A stretch of 49,779 nt of DNA from an uncultured Adlercreutzia sp. Lineage in GTDB: Bacteria > Actinomycetota > Coriobacteriia > Coriobacteriales > Eggerthellaceae. Below, one piece after another: positions 34,860-44,308 of the stretch. The stretch covers positions 57,947-107,725 of the forward strand of contig CAJUSP010000003.1 of assembly GCA_910589165.1 (NCBI GenBank), read 5' to 3'. Both the position numbers and the translations under genes were made by a program. Each line of letters begins with the position of its first letter. The first letter of the stretch is position 1. The notes under the pieces were generated by a model. The model searched no databases, was not told the origin of the DNA, and was given only the letters and a program-made list of their open reading frames with translations.

Positions 34860-36178
34860 TAAAGCCTCCAGTAATCAAAGCCAGCGTCTTCCGCTTCCCG
34901 CTTGGGGTAAATGCCCTTAATGTCAAAGAAAATCTGAGCATCGGAGCGCGAGCCGAACAACTTCCTCCATTCCGAAAGCTTCATTTTCTTGAGCTCATTG
35001 TGACCCACTGCAACTACGATAGCGTCCAGATCTTCGATATCACCAAAAGATGCCGTTTCAACTCCATAGAATTTCTCAATCTCAGAATTATCTGCGATAG
35101 GATCGAATATATGGGGCTCGATGCCGTATTCACGAAGTTCGTTGATGATATCGATTACCTTGGTATTGCGAATATCCGGACAGTCTTCTTTGAAGGTAAA
35201 TCCAAAAATACCGACCTTCGCATCTTTGACAGGAACGGAATTAGCAATCAGGCGCTTAACGAGGTTTTCTGCGACGTATTTCCCCATATCATCGTTGATC
35301 CGGCGCCCCGAGAGAATGATCTGGCTGTGATACCCCAGCTGCTCAGCCTTATGGGTGAGATAATAAGGGTCAACGCCAATACAATGGCCTCCCACCAGCC
35401 CAGGAGTGAAGTTTAGGAAATTCCATTTTGTGCCGGCAGCCTTCAGCACCTCTTTCGTATCAATGCCCATCTTATGGAAGATAATCGAAAGCTCGTTCAT
35501 AAAAGCAATATTGATGTCGCGCTGACTATTCTCAATCACCTTCGCAGCCTCGGCAACCTTAATAGATTCAGCACGGTGAACACCCGCATCAATAACAAGC
35601 TCATACACGTTGGCGATTTCCTCGAGAGACTCGGCGTCCATGCCGGAAACAATCTTGGTTATCGTCTCCAGACGATGTTCTTTGTCGCCGGGATTAATTC
35701 GCTCGGGCGAATAACCCACCTTGAAGTCTATCCCGCATTTGAGCCCCGACTCTTCTTCGAGAATCGGAATGCAGATATCCTCGGTAACGCCAGGATAAAC
35801 GGTTGATTCGTAGACAACAATCGCCCCGGGGGAAAGATGGCGCCCAACAATATGGCTCGCACCCTCGACAGGCGTCAAGTCGGGAGTATGATCCGAGTTA
35901 ACCGGAGTAGGGACGGCGACAATGAAGAACTTAGCTGCATCGAGGTCGTTCTCATCTGCAGTGAACTCGACTGTCGTTTCGCTTATAGCCTCATCGCCAA
36001 CCTCATTTGTCGGATCAAAGCCGGCTTTGTAAAGATTGATCTTCTCTTCATTGAGATCATACCCAATCACATCAATTTGTTTGGCGAAAGCGACAGCAAT
36101 GGGCATTCCAACGTAGCCCAAGCCAACCAAGGCGAGCTTCTCTCGCTTTTCGCGCAAATCAGAATATAGGCTAGTCAT
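34859..36178 (-). CDS. UDP-N-acetyl-hexosamine 6-dehydrogenase (TviB/WbpO-like)
   Basis: This 439-residue enzyme of the UDP-glucose/GDP-mannose dehydrogenase family has an N-terminal Rossmann motif (GLGYVGMPIAVAF), STVYPGVTE, YSPERINPGDKEH and the catalytic cysteine C266 in GGHCIGVDPYYL. The YSPERINPGD and TNK-free C266 context matches the TviB/WbpO branch that oxidises UDP-GlcNAc or UDP-GalNAc to the uronic acid rather than UDP-glucose. It feeds the epimerase encoded next to it. The start is ATG 36178 with AGGAAGG upstream. Confidence 0.88.
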   Translation of the reverse strand: MTSLYSDLREKREKLALVGLGYVGMPIAVAFAKQIDVIGYDLNEEKINLYKAGFDPTNEVGDEAISETTVEFTADENDLDAAKFFIVAVPTPVNSDHTPDLTPVEGASHIVGRHLSPGAIVVYESTVYPGVTEDICIPILEEESGLKCGIDFKVGYSPERINPGDKEHRLETITKIVSGMDAESLEEIANVYELVIDAGVHRAESIKVAEAAKVIENSQRDINIAFMNELSIIFHKMGIDTKEVLKAAGTKWNFLNFTPGLVGGHCIGVDPYYLTHKAEQLGYHSQIILSGRRINDDMGKYVAENLVKRLIANSVPVKDAKVGIFGFTFKEDCPDIRNTKVIDIINELREYGIEPHIFDPIADNSEIEKFYGVETASFGDIEDLDAIVVAVGHNELKKMKLSEWRKLFGSRSDAQIFFDIKGIYPKREAEDAGFDYWRL

Positions 36179-36220
36179 CTTAATCCTTCCTCCGTCGGCA
36201 CCAATCCTCGAGATCGGTCG

Positions 36221-37327
36221 CTACAATCCCATGGTATTACAAATGGCTTCATTCACCTTGCGGACATCATATTTTTCTTCGGCAATGACTCGGCTTTTCT
36301 GGCCCATAGCCACCGCAAGTGTTGGCTGCTCGATGAATCGAATCATCACCTCAGCTAAAGACTTGGGGTCTCCAACGGGAATCATAAAACCGTTTTCTCC
36401 ATTCTGAACCACTTCCCGACATCCAGGCGCGTCCGTAAGAATCACGGGGCGACCAACAGCCAACGCCTCTAAGGCAGATCGGGGAGTTCCTTCATGATGC
36501 GAAGGCAACACAAAAACCGAGCTACGCTGATAAAAAGGCACTACGTTTGACTGCGGCCCAGCGAATTCGACAATCCCCTCTTCAGCAATCGAATCGATGA
36601 GAGACCGGCTCAAGGACGTCGGATTGTCATCGACGTCGCCAACAATCTGGAAACGCACAAGGGGATAATATCGCTTGACGATTCTTGCCGCCTCGATAAA
36701 TTCAAGGATGCCCTTATCCTTGATTAAACGACCCACAAATAAAAATGAAGGGCTTTCTGGCAAAGGAGTCCACGGAAACCGGCCAAGATCCACGCCCGAT
36801 CCGTTTACTATCACGGTCTTGGAAGGCTCAACGATGCCCCTATCAACAAACAGGGCCTTATCGTCGTTGTTCTGAAAGAAAACAGCAGTCGCCCCTCTTA
36901 GAGCCGCCCGATACTCCATGGTCATGATCGAGCGGATAATATTAATCTTATCCGGATCATCCCTAAAGATGGTCCCCAGACCGGCGACGAGGCTATACAC
37001 GTCGTTTAAGCCGGCCCTTTGCGCAGCCAAGCAGCCGTAGATGTTGCCTTTAGCATGATAAGTAAACACCTTATCCGGCTTCTCCTCAGAGTACAGCCTC
37101 TCTAAGCTCGCAATTGTTTTGATATCCTGGATAGGGTTCACGCCCGTGCGATTGACGGAAAACTGACGATACGAGACCTTTCTCGCCGCAAAGAAGTCTA
37201 TCCAGTTTTCTTCCGATTCCCCTCCAAAAGCTACAACTTCGTGCCCTCTATCGATGAAGGACTGAATCAATTCCGCCCGAATCCCCGCATGTGATTGGGT
37301 GTAAGCAGACACAACGGCAATTTTCAA
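36221..37327 (-). CDS. Glycosyltransferase family 4 (PglA-like)
   Basis: This 368-residue GT-B enzyme has VFTYHAKGNIYG, VGRLIKDKGILEFIEAARI, and the donor motif PSHHEGTPRSALEALAVGRP with VILTDAPGC. This combination is typical of PglA/WbpH-like enzymes that add GalNAc or a related sugar to the first lipid-linked sugar. It overlaps the pglD-like gene by four bases (ATGA). Its place directly behind the bacillosamine genes suggests that it adds the second sugar. Confidence 0.83.
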   Translation of the reverse strand: MKIAVVSAYTQSHAGIRAELIQSFIDRGHEVVAFGGESEENWIDFFAARKVSYRQFSVNRTGVNPIQDIKTIASLERLYSEEKPDKVFTYHAKGNIYGCLAAQRAGLNDVYSLVAGLGTIFRDDPDKINIIRSIMTMEYRAALRGATAVFFQNNDDKALFVDRGIVEPSKTVIVNGSGVDLGRFPWTPLPESPSFLFVGRLIKDKGILEFIEAARIVKRYYPLVRFQIVGDVDDNPTSLSRSLIDSIAEEGIVEFAGPQSNVVPFYQRSSVFVLPSHHEGTPRSALEALAVGRPVILTDAPGCREVVQNGENGFMIPVGDPKSLAEVMIRFIEQPTLAVAMGQKSRVIAEEKYDVRKVNEAICNTMGL

Positions 37328-37989
37328 ATCCGCCTCCTCGAATCCTCGGACATGAGCTTTGCTGGCACCCCAATATACGTTCCTGGCTTTTCAATATCGG
37401 AAACCACAACCGCGCCCGCACCAACGACGGAACCCTCGCAAATTGAAACATTGTTGCTAACCGTCGCCCCAGCCCCGATCCACGCCTCATCCTCAATTCG
37501 AACGGAACCAGCCACATGAGCTCCTACTGCCACATGAACATAGCTGCCCAGCAGACAATCATGATCGACGCTCGCACATGTGTTGATAATGCTTCCGAAT
37601 CCAATGTGCGCCCCAGCATTTACCACCGCTCCTGGCATTACGACGGTTCCAGATTCGAGAATCGCAAAATCCGATACGCTGGCTGCAGGATGAATCAAGG
37701 TTGCAAAAACTCCACCGCTGGCTGCGATCTCGCAGGAAATTCTTTTCCTGATCGAAGCTGATCCAATCGCGACAAAATATCTTGCCTCGGGCTCAATCGG
37801 GAAAAAACCACAGTCGCCCACTACCGGAAAGCCCATGAACTCTAGCAAGCCCCTAAGGTAGCAAGTATCACGAAATTCAAGCTTTGAATATTGGCCGGTC
37901 TCGAGCGCTGTGTCTGCTACAACTTTCGCATGACCACCTGCACCAATAATTACAAGCTTTTTCTTGCCGCCAACCCGATTGCTACTCAT
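37324..37989 (-). CDS. pglD: PglD/NeuD-like sugar O/N-acetyltransferase
   Basis: This 221-residue protein has an N-terminal UDP-sugar-binding segment (LVIIGAGGHAKVVAD) and a C-terminal left-handed beta-helix of hexapeptide repeats (VVMPGAVVNAGAHIGFGSI, CASVDHDCLLGSYVHVAVGA) with the catalytic histidine in SVDHDC. PglD acetylates the 4-amino group of UDP-4-amino-sugar to give UDP-diNAc-bacillosamine. The frame begins within the end of the PglC-like gene (8-bp overlap), and PglE and PglF homologues precede it, so this role fits. Confidence 0.87.
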   Translation of the reverse strand: MSSNRVGGKKKLVIIGAGGHAKVVADTALETGQYSKLEFRDTCYLRGLLEFMGFPVVGDCGFFPIEPEARYFVAIGSASIRKRISCEIAASGGVFATLIHPAASVSDFAILESGTVVMPGAVVNAGAHIGFGSIINTCASVDHDCLLGSYVHVAVGAHVAGSVRIEDEAWIGAGATVSNNVSICEGSVVGAGAVVVSDIEKPGTYIGVPAKLMSEDSRRRI

Positions 37990-38662
37990 GGGAACCTCTA
38001 AACGGCTCCATTGTTACTGAGGTAAAGCTGGAAACCCCCTCCCGACGCAGAACGGATTTCACCGTCTTGAGGATTATTGATAGATCTAAACCAAAAGAGC
38101 AGTTTTCAACATATTCCACATCAAGCTCAAATCGCTCCTCCCAAGAAAGAGCATTTCGTCCAGAGCACTGAGCCAACCCCGTTAGGCCAGGCCTGACGTC
38201 ATGGCGCCTTTTCTGTCGAGCATTGTAAAGACTCAGATATTCAATGAGTAAAGGTCGGGGGCCCACAAATGCCATATCACCCTTCAGAATATTAAGCAAC
38301 TCGGGAAGTTCATCTAGGCTGGTGGATCGCAGTTTCTTTCCAAAATCAGTTAGCCTGGCTTCGTCCGAAAGGAGCTCTCCAGCCGCATCCGTCTTGTCGG
38401 TCATACTTCGAAATTTGTAGAGCATAAACACTCGTTCGCCCCTTCCAGGGCGAGGCTGTTTGAAAATCACCGGAGATCCCAACTTGATGCGTACAAGTAT
38501 TGCAACTGCCAGAAGAAGCCACCAGAACAGCGCCAACGAAACCAGCGCAATGCAGAAGTCCAGCACTCGCTTGATATAACGTGAATACAGCCCCTCTCTG
38601 GGCTTCGCTTCCAAGCCATATCCATTGTGCCAGCGCGCCTTTACCGCCACTACGCAAAGCAC
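37982..38662 (-). CDS. pglC: Initiating phosphoglycosyl transferase (PglC/WcaJ-like monotopic PGT)
   Basis: This 226-residue protein has one N-terminal re-entrant hydrophobic helix (ALVSLALFWWLLLAVAILV), then GSPVIFKQPRPG, LYKFRSMT, the catalytic DE dyad in SLDELPELLNILKGD and FVGPRPLL. It moves a sugar 1-phosphate from UDP-sugar to undecaprenyl phosphate and starts the repeat unit. Size and lack of extra N-terminal membrane spans match the short PglC type, which uses UDP-diNAcBac. The GTG at 38662 lies inside the aminotransferase gene; a later GTG at 38650 is an alternative. Confidence 0.88.
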   Translation of the reverse strand: MLCVVAVKARWHNGYGLEAKPREGLYSRYIKRVLDFCIALVSLALFWWLLLAVAILVRIKLGSPVIFKQPRPGRGERVFMLYKFRSMTDKTDAAGELLSDEARLTDFGKKLRSTSLDELPELLNILKGDMAFVGPRPLLIEYLSLYNARQKRRHDVRPGLTGLAQCSGRNALSWEERFELDVEYVENCSFGLDLSIILKTVKSVLRREGVSSFTSVTMEPFRGSHE

Positions 38663-39900
38663 CCCTCAATTACCTCAATGATCTTATCCTGCTGACTAGG
38701 GGTCATCTTGTTGTCGCTGGGGAGGCAGAGGCCGCGCTGGAAGATGTCAGCTCCTACGTCCATAGGTTTGCCGTCCGCGCCAACGCTTCCGCCGGCTATA
38801 TAGGCGTTTGTCAGGCAACGCCCGTCACCCTCGCGCGTCACGAAGGGATTCATGCGGAAGATAGGCTGCAAATGCATTGGCTTCCAGATAGGCCGACCTT
38901 CGGCATTGATTGCAGCAATTGCCTCAAGGATTTCCGTCGGACTGCTCTTGCCAAGCTCAGTACGGTAAAGGGGCTCTTGCTCACCGCGCACATGGGGGGC
39001 CATCGCATCTGGGTCAATAATCATGCAACTAAGCCAGTAGTTTGGTTCGCTGTCTTGCGGGATGGGGTTCATGGACACAGGCGACCCCTTGAGCCCTTCT
39101 TGATACCGTTCATAAATTGCTTTCTTCTGGGCGATGTGCTCGTCCAGATAAGGAAGCTGACCGCGAATGACACCTGCAATCACATTGCTCATACGATAGT
39201 TGTAGCCCAATTCCTCGTGCTGATACCAAGGAGCATTCTCTCGGCTCTGGGTGGACCACTTCCTGACCCGATTGGCATCCGCCTCGCTATGGGTCAGCAA
39301 CATACCCCCCGAACTGCCGGTAATGATCTTGTTCCCATTGAAGCTGATTACGCCCACATTGCCGAAGGATCCGGTCTCTTGACCCTTGAAAGTGGCACCT
39401 AGACTCTCGGCTGCATCCTCAACCAGATACGCACCATGGGCATCGCAAATTGCCCGTATCTCGTCAATCTTCGCGGGAGTGCCGTAGAGGTGAGCCAGCA
39501 CCACTACTTTGGCGCCTGGATGAAGCTCAAACGCCCTCTCAAGAGCAACCGGATCCATGTTCCACGAATCGTATTCGCTATCCACGAACACCGGAACGCC
39601 ACCCTCGTACACAACCGGATTCACGGTTGCAGAGAACGTCATGTCGGAGCAAAGAACCTCATCGCCCGGCTTCACGCCCGCAAGCTTCATCGCAAGATGA
39701 AGAGCGCTCGTGCCTGCAGACAACGCTACAGCACCTTCCACGCCAATCTTCTTGCTTATCGCCTCTTCAATCTCGTTGATATTTGCTCCGACGGTCGACA
39801 TCCAGTTGGTTTCATAGGCTTCCGTCACATAGCGTAGCTCATCCCCATGCATCGTGGGGCTGCTCAACCAAACCTTTTCCTTGAAGGGGATTAGCTCCAT
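38650..39900 (-). CDS. pglE: DegT/DnrJ/EryC1 aminotransferase (PglE-like)
   Basis: This protein of about 416 residues is a sugar aminotransferase. The PLP lysine K191 lies in SFNGNKIITGSSGG, with AGTSALHLAMKLAGV before it and VEDAAESLGA in the cofactor pocket. It changes the UDP-4-keto-6-deoxy-GlcNAc made by the PglF-like enzyme into the 4-amino sugar. The start ATG 39900 is preferred because AGGA lies six bases upstream and the family begins near KVWLSSPTM; an upstream start at 39924 overlaps the pglF-like stop. Confidence 0.9.
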   Translation of the reverse strand: MELIPFKEKVWLSSPTMHGDELRYVTEAYETNWMSTVGANINEIEEAISKKIGVEGAVALSAGTSALHLAMKLAGVKPGDEVLCSDMTFSATVNPVVYEGGVPVFVDSEYDSWNMDPVALERAFELHPGAKVVVLAHLYGTPAKIDEIRAICDAHGAYLVEDAAESLGATFKGQETGSFGNVGVISFNGNKIITGSSGGMLLTHSEADANRVRKWSTQSRENAPWYQHEELGYNYRMSNVIAGVIRGQLPYLDEHIAQKKAIYERYQEGLKGSPVSMNPIPQDSEPNYWLSCMIIDPDAMAPHVRGEQEPLYRTELGKSSPTEILEAIAAINAEGRPIWKPMHLQPIFRMNPFVTREGDGRCLTNAYIAGGSVGADGKPMDVGADIFQRGLCLPSDNKMTPSQQDKIIEVIEGCFA

Positions 39901-39923
39901 GGAAGTTCCTATCTCTAGGCCCA

Positions 39924-41789
39924 TTACTTAGTCTCCGGGTGGTAGGTGGGAACCGCTTCGGCCAAGGCAGCCTTCAGCTCCGGCACGCCTAAGGTCAGCG
40001 AGTCAGAGAGCAGCTGGAGGCGCTCGTCCGTAGTCTGCACTTCAGGACGCACCCTGCAAATCACCGTGATAGAACCGTTGGCAGTGGGGCGAGTAGGCTC
40101 GTCGCCCATGCTCAGCTCTTCGTACATCTTCTCACCCGGGCGAAGGCCGGTAACCTTGATCTCGATATCCTCCCCCACCGTAAGGCCAGAGAGTCGGATG
40201 AGGTTTTCCGCCAGGTCATAAATTCGCACCGGCTCCCCCATATCCAGCACGAATATCTCACCGCCCTCCGCAAGTGCGCCTGCCGTGATAACAAGGCGGG
40301 AGGCCTCGGGGATGGTCATGAAGTAGCGGGTGATGTCCTTGTGGGTAACCGTCAGAGGACCGCCTTCTTTGAGCTGCCGTTTGAAGAGTGGAATCACACT
40401 GCCGTGGCTCCCCAATACGTTGCCGAAACGAACGGCAGCAAAGACAGTGTCGGATTCCTCCGCCTTCTTCTGCACGATCATTTCGCACATACGCTTGGTA
40501 GCGCCCATGACGTTTGCGGGATTTACCGCTTTGTCAGTTGAAATGAGTATGAAGTGATTGCAGCTGTACTCGTCAGCCATATCCACAACGTTCTGAGTGC
40601 CGAAAACGTTGTTTTCAATTGCCTCGCGCGGATTGAACTCCATCAGGGGCACGTGCTTATGGGCAGCCGCGTGAAATACCACCTGAGGGCGATGGCGCTC
40701 GAACACCTCGCGCAAGGCGGGCATATGGGTGATAGATCCGATCTCGGTCACAATCTCAATGTCGTTTTTCTTCGCGCGCTCGTTTATCTCGTGAAAGAGC
40801 TCGTAGACGGTGTTTTCGTAGATATCAAACAAAATGATCTTTGTCGGCCGCGCCGGAATGAGCTGCCGAGCAATCTCGCTGCCGATGGAACCGCCCCCGC
40901 CTGTTACGAGGACGGTCTTACCGGCGAGGTAGTCCCCCACAAGACCTTCGTCCAGAACAACTTCCTCCCGCGCAAGCAGATCGGGCACCTCAACATCACG
41001 CAACACCACCCGCCCCAACTGCTCTTCGGGGATGTCCTTAATCCTTTCCGGAACTGTAAAAACCTTGCACCCCGCATCAATACAGAGGTCGAAAACGCGC
41101 TGCTTCTCCTTTCGTGACGCGGCGGGAATAGCTACAACTATTTGCTCGATACCACGCTGGGTGCTTAGCAGTCCAATCTGATCGCAAGTACCCAAAACCG
41201 GGATACCGTGAATTCGACGCCCGACCTTAGCGCTATCGTCATCTACAAAGCATATAGGGCATCCGTTAACCTCATCATTTCCTGCCAGCATCCGACTAGC
41301 GACAAGACTGCCACTTTCCCCCGCCCCCACTATAAGCGTGCGAGGCAATCCGGGTTCATGGACTCCGAGAAAAGACCAGCTTCTTTTACCCGCATTAATC
41401 CTTATAAGAAAACGCGACATAGAAACGATGATGAACAGAATGGCCCACTCGGTCACATAAACGCGAAATGGGAAGCGACCACCGAACGCCAAAGCACCCA
41501 GAATATCTCCCAGAAGAGAGCCGACCAAACTTGCGATGACGATACGTCCCGCATCGTCGACGCTTGCATAGCACCATAAATTGTTGTACATCCGGAACAG
41601 CGCAAAGACCAACACGTTTACCAAGGCTAGCAATGCCAAATGCAAGGCAAACTGATTGGTGTCCACAACCAACGTGCTCGTCTCGGTTCCCCATGCGGCA
41701 ATAAGAAAAGCCGCCACCGTACCCAGCACATCAATGACGATCAGGGGAATGGCTTGCACGAAGCGTAGCGTTAGAATCTCATTTCTCAT
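39924..41789 (-). CDS. pglF: UDP-GlcNAc 4,6-dehydratase, membrane-bound (PglF/CapD/WbpM-like)
   Basis: This 621-residue protein has four N-terminal membrane helices, a first nucleotide-binding segment (TLIVGAGESGSLVASRML) and a C-terminal SDR domain with VTGGGGSIGSEIARQL, FHAAAHKHVPLME, STDKAVNPANVMGATKRM and MGEPVRIYDLA. The catalytic tyrosine is replaced by Met in MGATK, as is usual for this long CapD/PglF class. It removes water from UDP-GlcNAc to start the bacillosamine-type sugar. It starts 27 bp after the Wzz-like gene. Confidence 0.92.
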   Translation of the reverse strand: MRNEILTLRFVQAIPLIVIDVLGTVAAFLIAAWGTETSTLVVDTNQFALHLALLALVNVLVFALFRMYNNLWCYASVDDAGRIVIASLVGSLLGDILGALAFGGRFPFRVYVTEWAILFIIVSMSRFLIRINAGKRSWSFLGVHEPGLPRTLIVGAGESGSLVASRMLAGNDEVNGCPICFVDDDSAKVGRRIHGIPVLGTCDQIGLLSTQRGIEQIVVAIPAASRKEKQRVFDLCIDAGCKVFTVPERIKDIPEEQLGRVVLRDVEVPDLLAREEVVLDEGLVGDYLAGKTVLVTGGGGSIGSEIARQLIPARPTKIILFDIYENTVYELFHEINERAKKNDIEIVTEIGSITHMPALREVFERHRPQVVFHAAAHKHVPLMEFNPREAIENNVFGTQNVVDMADEYSCNHFILISTDKAVNPANVMGATKRMCEMIVQKKAEESDTVFAAVRFGNVLGSHGSVIPLFKRQLKEGGPLTVTHKDITRYFMTIPEASRLVITAGALAEGGEIFVLDMGEPVRIYDLAENLIRLSGLTVGEDIEIKVTGLRPGEKMYEELSMGDEPTRPTANGSITVICRVRPEVQTTDERLQLLSDSLTLGVPELKAALAEAVPTYHPETK

Positions 41790-41815
41790 TACATTGGCCC
41801 ATCAAGCAACATACA

Positions 41816-42841
41816 CTAGGAAACAACAGCTACGCCTACCACATTGGCCCTAGCCAACTTCAACTCCGCAAGCGTGCGCGCCAGCTCTCCTTCGTTCTCC
41901 TTCCAGAGCTCAACCAAAACAACGGTAGCATCCGCACAATGGGCTCGCTGCGCGCCATCGACGCTTTCAGCGATGGACTCCACCGGCAGTATCTTTATAG
42001 CGTAGGGATTGTCCTCCATCTTAGTGACCACCTGATCATCCACCAAACCCGCCACTGGTACAATGCAGACGCTCTCCAGCTCATCTCCATTGGCAAATCG
42101 ACAATTCGCCAGAAGACGCTTGCAGAAATCCCTTTCTGTGGCATTAGCGAGTATGGGCAGATCAGTCACAGCTTTGATGTCACCATCATATTTCAGAGGC
42201 CTTCTTACTGCGTCAACCAGTGAAAGAGCGAGCACGACACAGAAAAGACCGCCCACGAGCCCGACGGCGGCGTACTTTAAAGAAACTGAGACGATGCTGC
42301 CCGATTCAGCCTCTTGCGGAACAGACGCTCTGAACAAAACGGACTGCAGAGCAGCGAGCCGATCGGAAGGGGAAACCGACGATTCAACGGTGATGGATTC
42401 ACTCACGCCTCCATATGTATCTTCAGAAGAAGCCAGTTCCAAGAAAGACTCCCCTTGCGTCACGAGGATCTCCCTCACTGAATTTACCGAGCGCTCCACA
42501 AGGTCGACAGCCACAGCAGAGGCGTCCTCAAACGTATCCCCGTGCGCTGTTACATCGATGGATTGACTGGGCAAATCAGCTTCAATGCTTATGTTTGCCT
42601 CCTCCGGAAGAGCGAGCGACTCCTCCTCCAGTACCGTGCTGAGCAGTCCCTCAAGACTGTTTGCAGACACGATGCCAGACAGATCGGTATAGCTCAGAGT
42701 ACAAGTCGCCTCGTAACTGCGTCCGGAGAACGCGCTGGACACAAGGGGATATCCTCCACACAAAAGAGCGCAGAGCATAGGCACGATGACCACCCACCTA
42801 GCATAGTGGCGCACTAACATCCCCAACTCTTCAATAGTCAA
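41816..42841 (-). CDS. Wzz/CpsC-like chain-length protein with a degenerate BY-kinase-like tail
   Basis: This 341-residue protein has an N-terminal membrane helix (about 16-36), an extracellular alpha/beta region rich in acidic residues, and a second helix (about 191-212, YAAVGLVGGLFCVVLALSL), the layout of Wzz/CpsC co-polymerases. After it comes a cytoplasmic domain that follows the order of a CpsD/Wzc kinase (RLLANCRFANGDELESVCIV, later ADATVVLVELWKENEGELAR and ANVVGVAVVS), but the Walker A loop is replaced by VPVAGLVDDQV and has no GK(S/T). It would control chain length without ATP use. It is the first gene of the minus-strand operon. Confidence 0.78.
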   Translation of the reverse strand: MTIEELGMLVRHYARWVVIVPMLCALLCGGYPLVSSAFSGRSYEATCTLSYTDLSGIVSANSLEGLLSTVLEEESLALPEEANISIEADLPSQSIDVTAHGDTFEDASAVAVDLVERSVNSVREILVTQGESFLELASSEDTYGGVSESITVESSVSPSDRLAALQSVLFRASVPQEAESGSIVSVSLKYAAVGLVGGLFCVVLALSLVDAVRRPLKYDGDIKAVTDLPILANATERDFCKRLLANCRFANGDELESVCIVPVAGLVDDQVVTKMEDNPYAIKILPVESIAESVDGAQRAHCADATVVLVELWKENEGELARTLAELKLARANVVGVAVVS

Positions 42842-42877
42842 AATCCGCTCCGTTCATGAACTACCTGATCATAGCTA

Positions 42878-42905
42878 AGTATAAGGCACACGTCCCAACC
42901 CGCAA
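42878..42905 (-). promoter_or_regulatory. Candidate promoter of the long minus-strand polysaccharide operon
   Basis: On the minus strand TATACT (42883-42878) lies 16 bp after TTGCGG (42905-42900), about 37 bp upstream of the Wzz-like start at 42841. The match is modest. The rest of the 219-bp gap to 43060 shows no gene, RNA or clear hairpin. Confidence 0.3.
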
Positions 42906-43060
42906 AGCCTCACAGATGAGATTGGGACGAATGGACAGATCTCAAAGCGAATTAGGCTAACATGCGAATAGCTCTACGCAGATTGCCGCAACTCGGGGGA
43001 GAGAGCTTGCGTTTCTTTTGCGTCTAGCCGCATTGATGCTGTCCCGACCCCTGCTACCGT

Positions 43061-44308
43061 TTATCTTCCAGCTCTCCATTTCGACAGCATACGCACCGGA
43101 GCAAGAACGCATCTCCCCATCAAATAAACCCATTCTACTTTAGAAAACTTTCGCGATAGCTCGCAGTTCTCCGATTCTAGCCGCCCGCAATCGCCCTCCA
43201 AAGAATCGACCTTGGCGCTAAGAGATCTCACGTGCGCCTCAAGCTTGGCTTTGGCCGATAAGGCAGTTCGCCGCTCCATCTTCCGTTCGTCCATCTGGGC
43301 GTCAAGCTCTCTGCTGGTCTCGAAAAGCATATATGTCAAAAATTCCGGCAGAGTGTCATCTTGCAAATGCGCGACAAACGAAGCATACCACGGCTTGTAA
43401 TAATAGCTAGCATCCTGCCGATCAAGCGCCAACTGCCCAAAAACACCGTCGCGGAGCACGTCGAAGCACTCGGAAAACGCCGTCGCCTCCGAAATATTTC
43501 GAAAGCTGTGACGAATCACCCCGACTACTTTGCAATCGAAACTTCGCTTGGCGAAATTTGGAGCATCTCCGAAACGTCTGAAAACCTCGAGCCACTCGAT
43601 AATGGGCTCAGCCGGAGCCTCTGAGAGTGCGGCAACCAGACTGCCCGGCCTTCCGACCCTGTAAACCACAAGGGCCTTCTCGACAATGGTTATTCTTTCC
43701 GCCAGCCACAAAGCCGATGCCGAGAACACGACGTCCTCTCCGTTGCGCGCCGAAGAAAACTGGAGGCCGTGCTCGACTAGAAAACTGCGACGATACATTT
43801 TGTTATGCACCATCACCGTCGTGAAGCTGAAGATATGCTCATGGTTGCTTTCGCGGTTGAAGGGCAGTGCCTTGGGAATCCGGTCCATCTCCAAGTGCGA
43901 CGGGGCGGGCACACGCTGCCTCGACTCCTCGCGATACTTGTCCTCCTTGCATACGCAAATATCCGCGTTGTCGCGCTCGCACTGGACGAACATAAGCTCG
44001 AGAGCATCGCTGTCCAGGTAGTCGTCCGAATCGCAAAACAACACGTAGCGCCCCCGGGCCAGAGCCAGCCCGTTGTTCCGCGCAATGCCGGCCCGTTGAT
44101 TCTGTTGGGTGACAACCGTCAGGCGAGGATCTTGCTGCGCGTAGTCTTGCAAAATCGCCAAGGAGCCATCCGTAGATCCGTCATCAACGCATATGATCTC
44201 AATATTGTCGAGGCTCTGGCCGACAAGGCTGTCCAGGCACTGCGGCAGATAGGGAGCGGTGTTGTACACCGGAACAACCACCGACACCTTCACCGAATCG
44301 GCAGCCAT
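43061..44308 (-). CDS. Glycosyltransferase family 2 with C-terminal coiled coil
   Basis: This 415-residue protein has VSVVVPVYNTAPYLPQCLDS, CVDDGSTDGSL, QNQRAGIARNNGL and CDSDD in a GT-A domain. After residue 330 comes a long helical region with heptad-like leucine and charged residues (AKLEAHVRSLSAKVDSLEGD), then a short hydrophobic end. The coiled coil may hold it to a partner or to itself. The ATG lies at the stop of the epimerase gene (1-bp overlap). It is the last gene of the TarL-TarI-epimerase-GT2 operon. Confidence 0.84.
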   Translation of the reverse strand: MAADSVKVSVVVPVYNTAPYLPQCLDSLVGQSLDNIEIICVDDGSTDGSLAILQDYAQQDPRLTVVTQQNQRAGIARNNGLALARGRYVLFCDSDDYLDSDALELMFVQCERDNADICVCKEDKYREESRQRVPAPSHLEMDRIPKALPFNRESNHEHIFSFTTVMVHNKMYRRSFLVEHGLQFSSARNGEDVVFSASALWLAERITIVEKALVVYRVGRPGSLVAALSEAPAEPIIEWLEVFRRFGDAPNFAKRSFDCKVVGVIRHSFRNISEATAFSECFDVLRDGVFGQLALDRQDASYYYKPWYASFVAHLQDDTLPEFLTYMLFETSRELDAQMDERKMERRTALSAKAKLEAHVRSLSAKVDSLEGDCGRLESENCELSRKFSKVEWVYLMGRCVLAPVRMLSKWRAGR

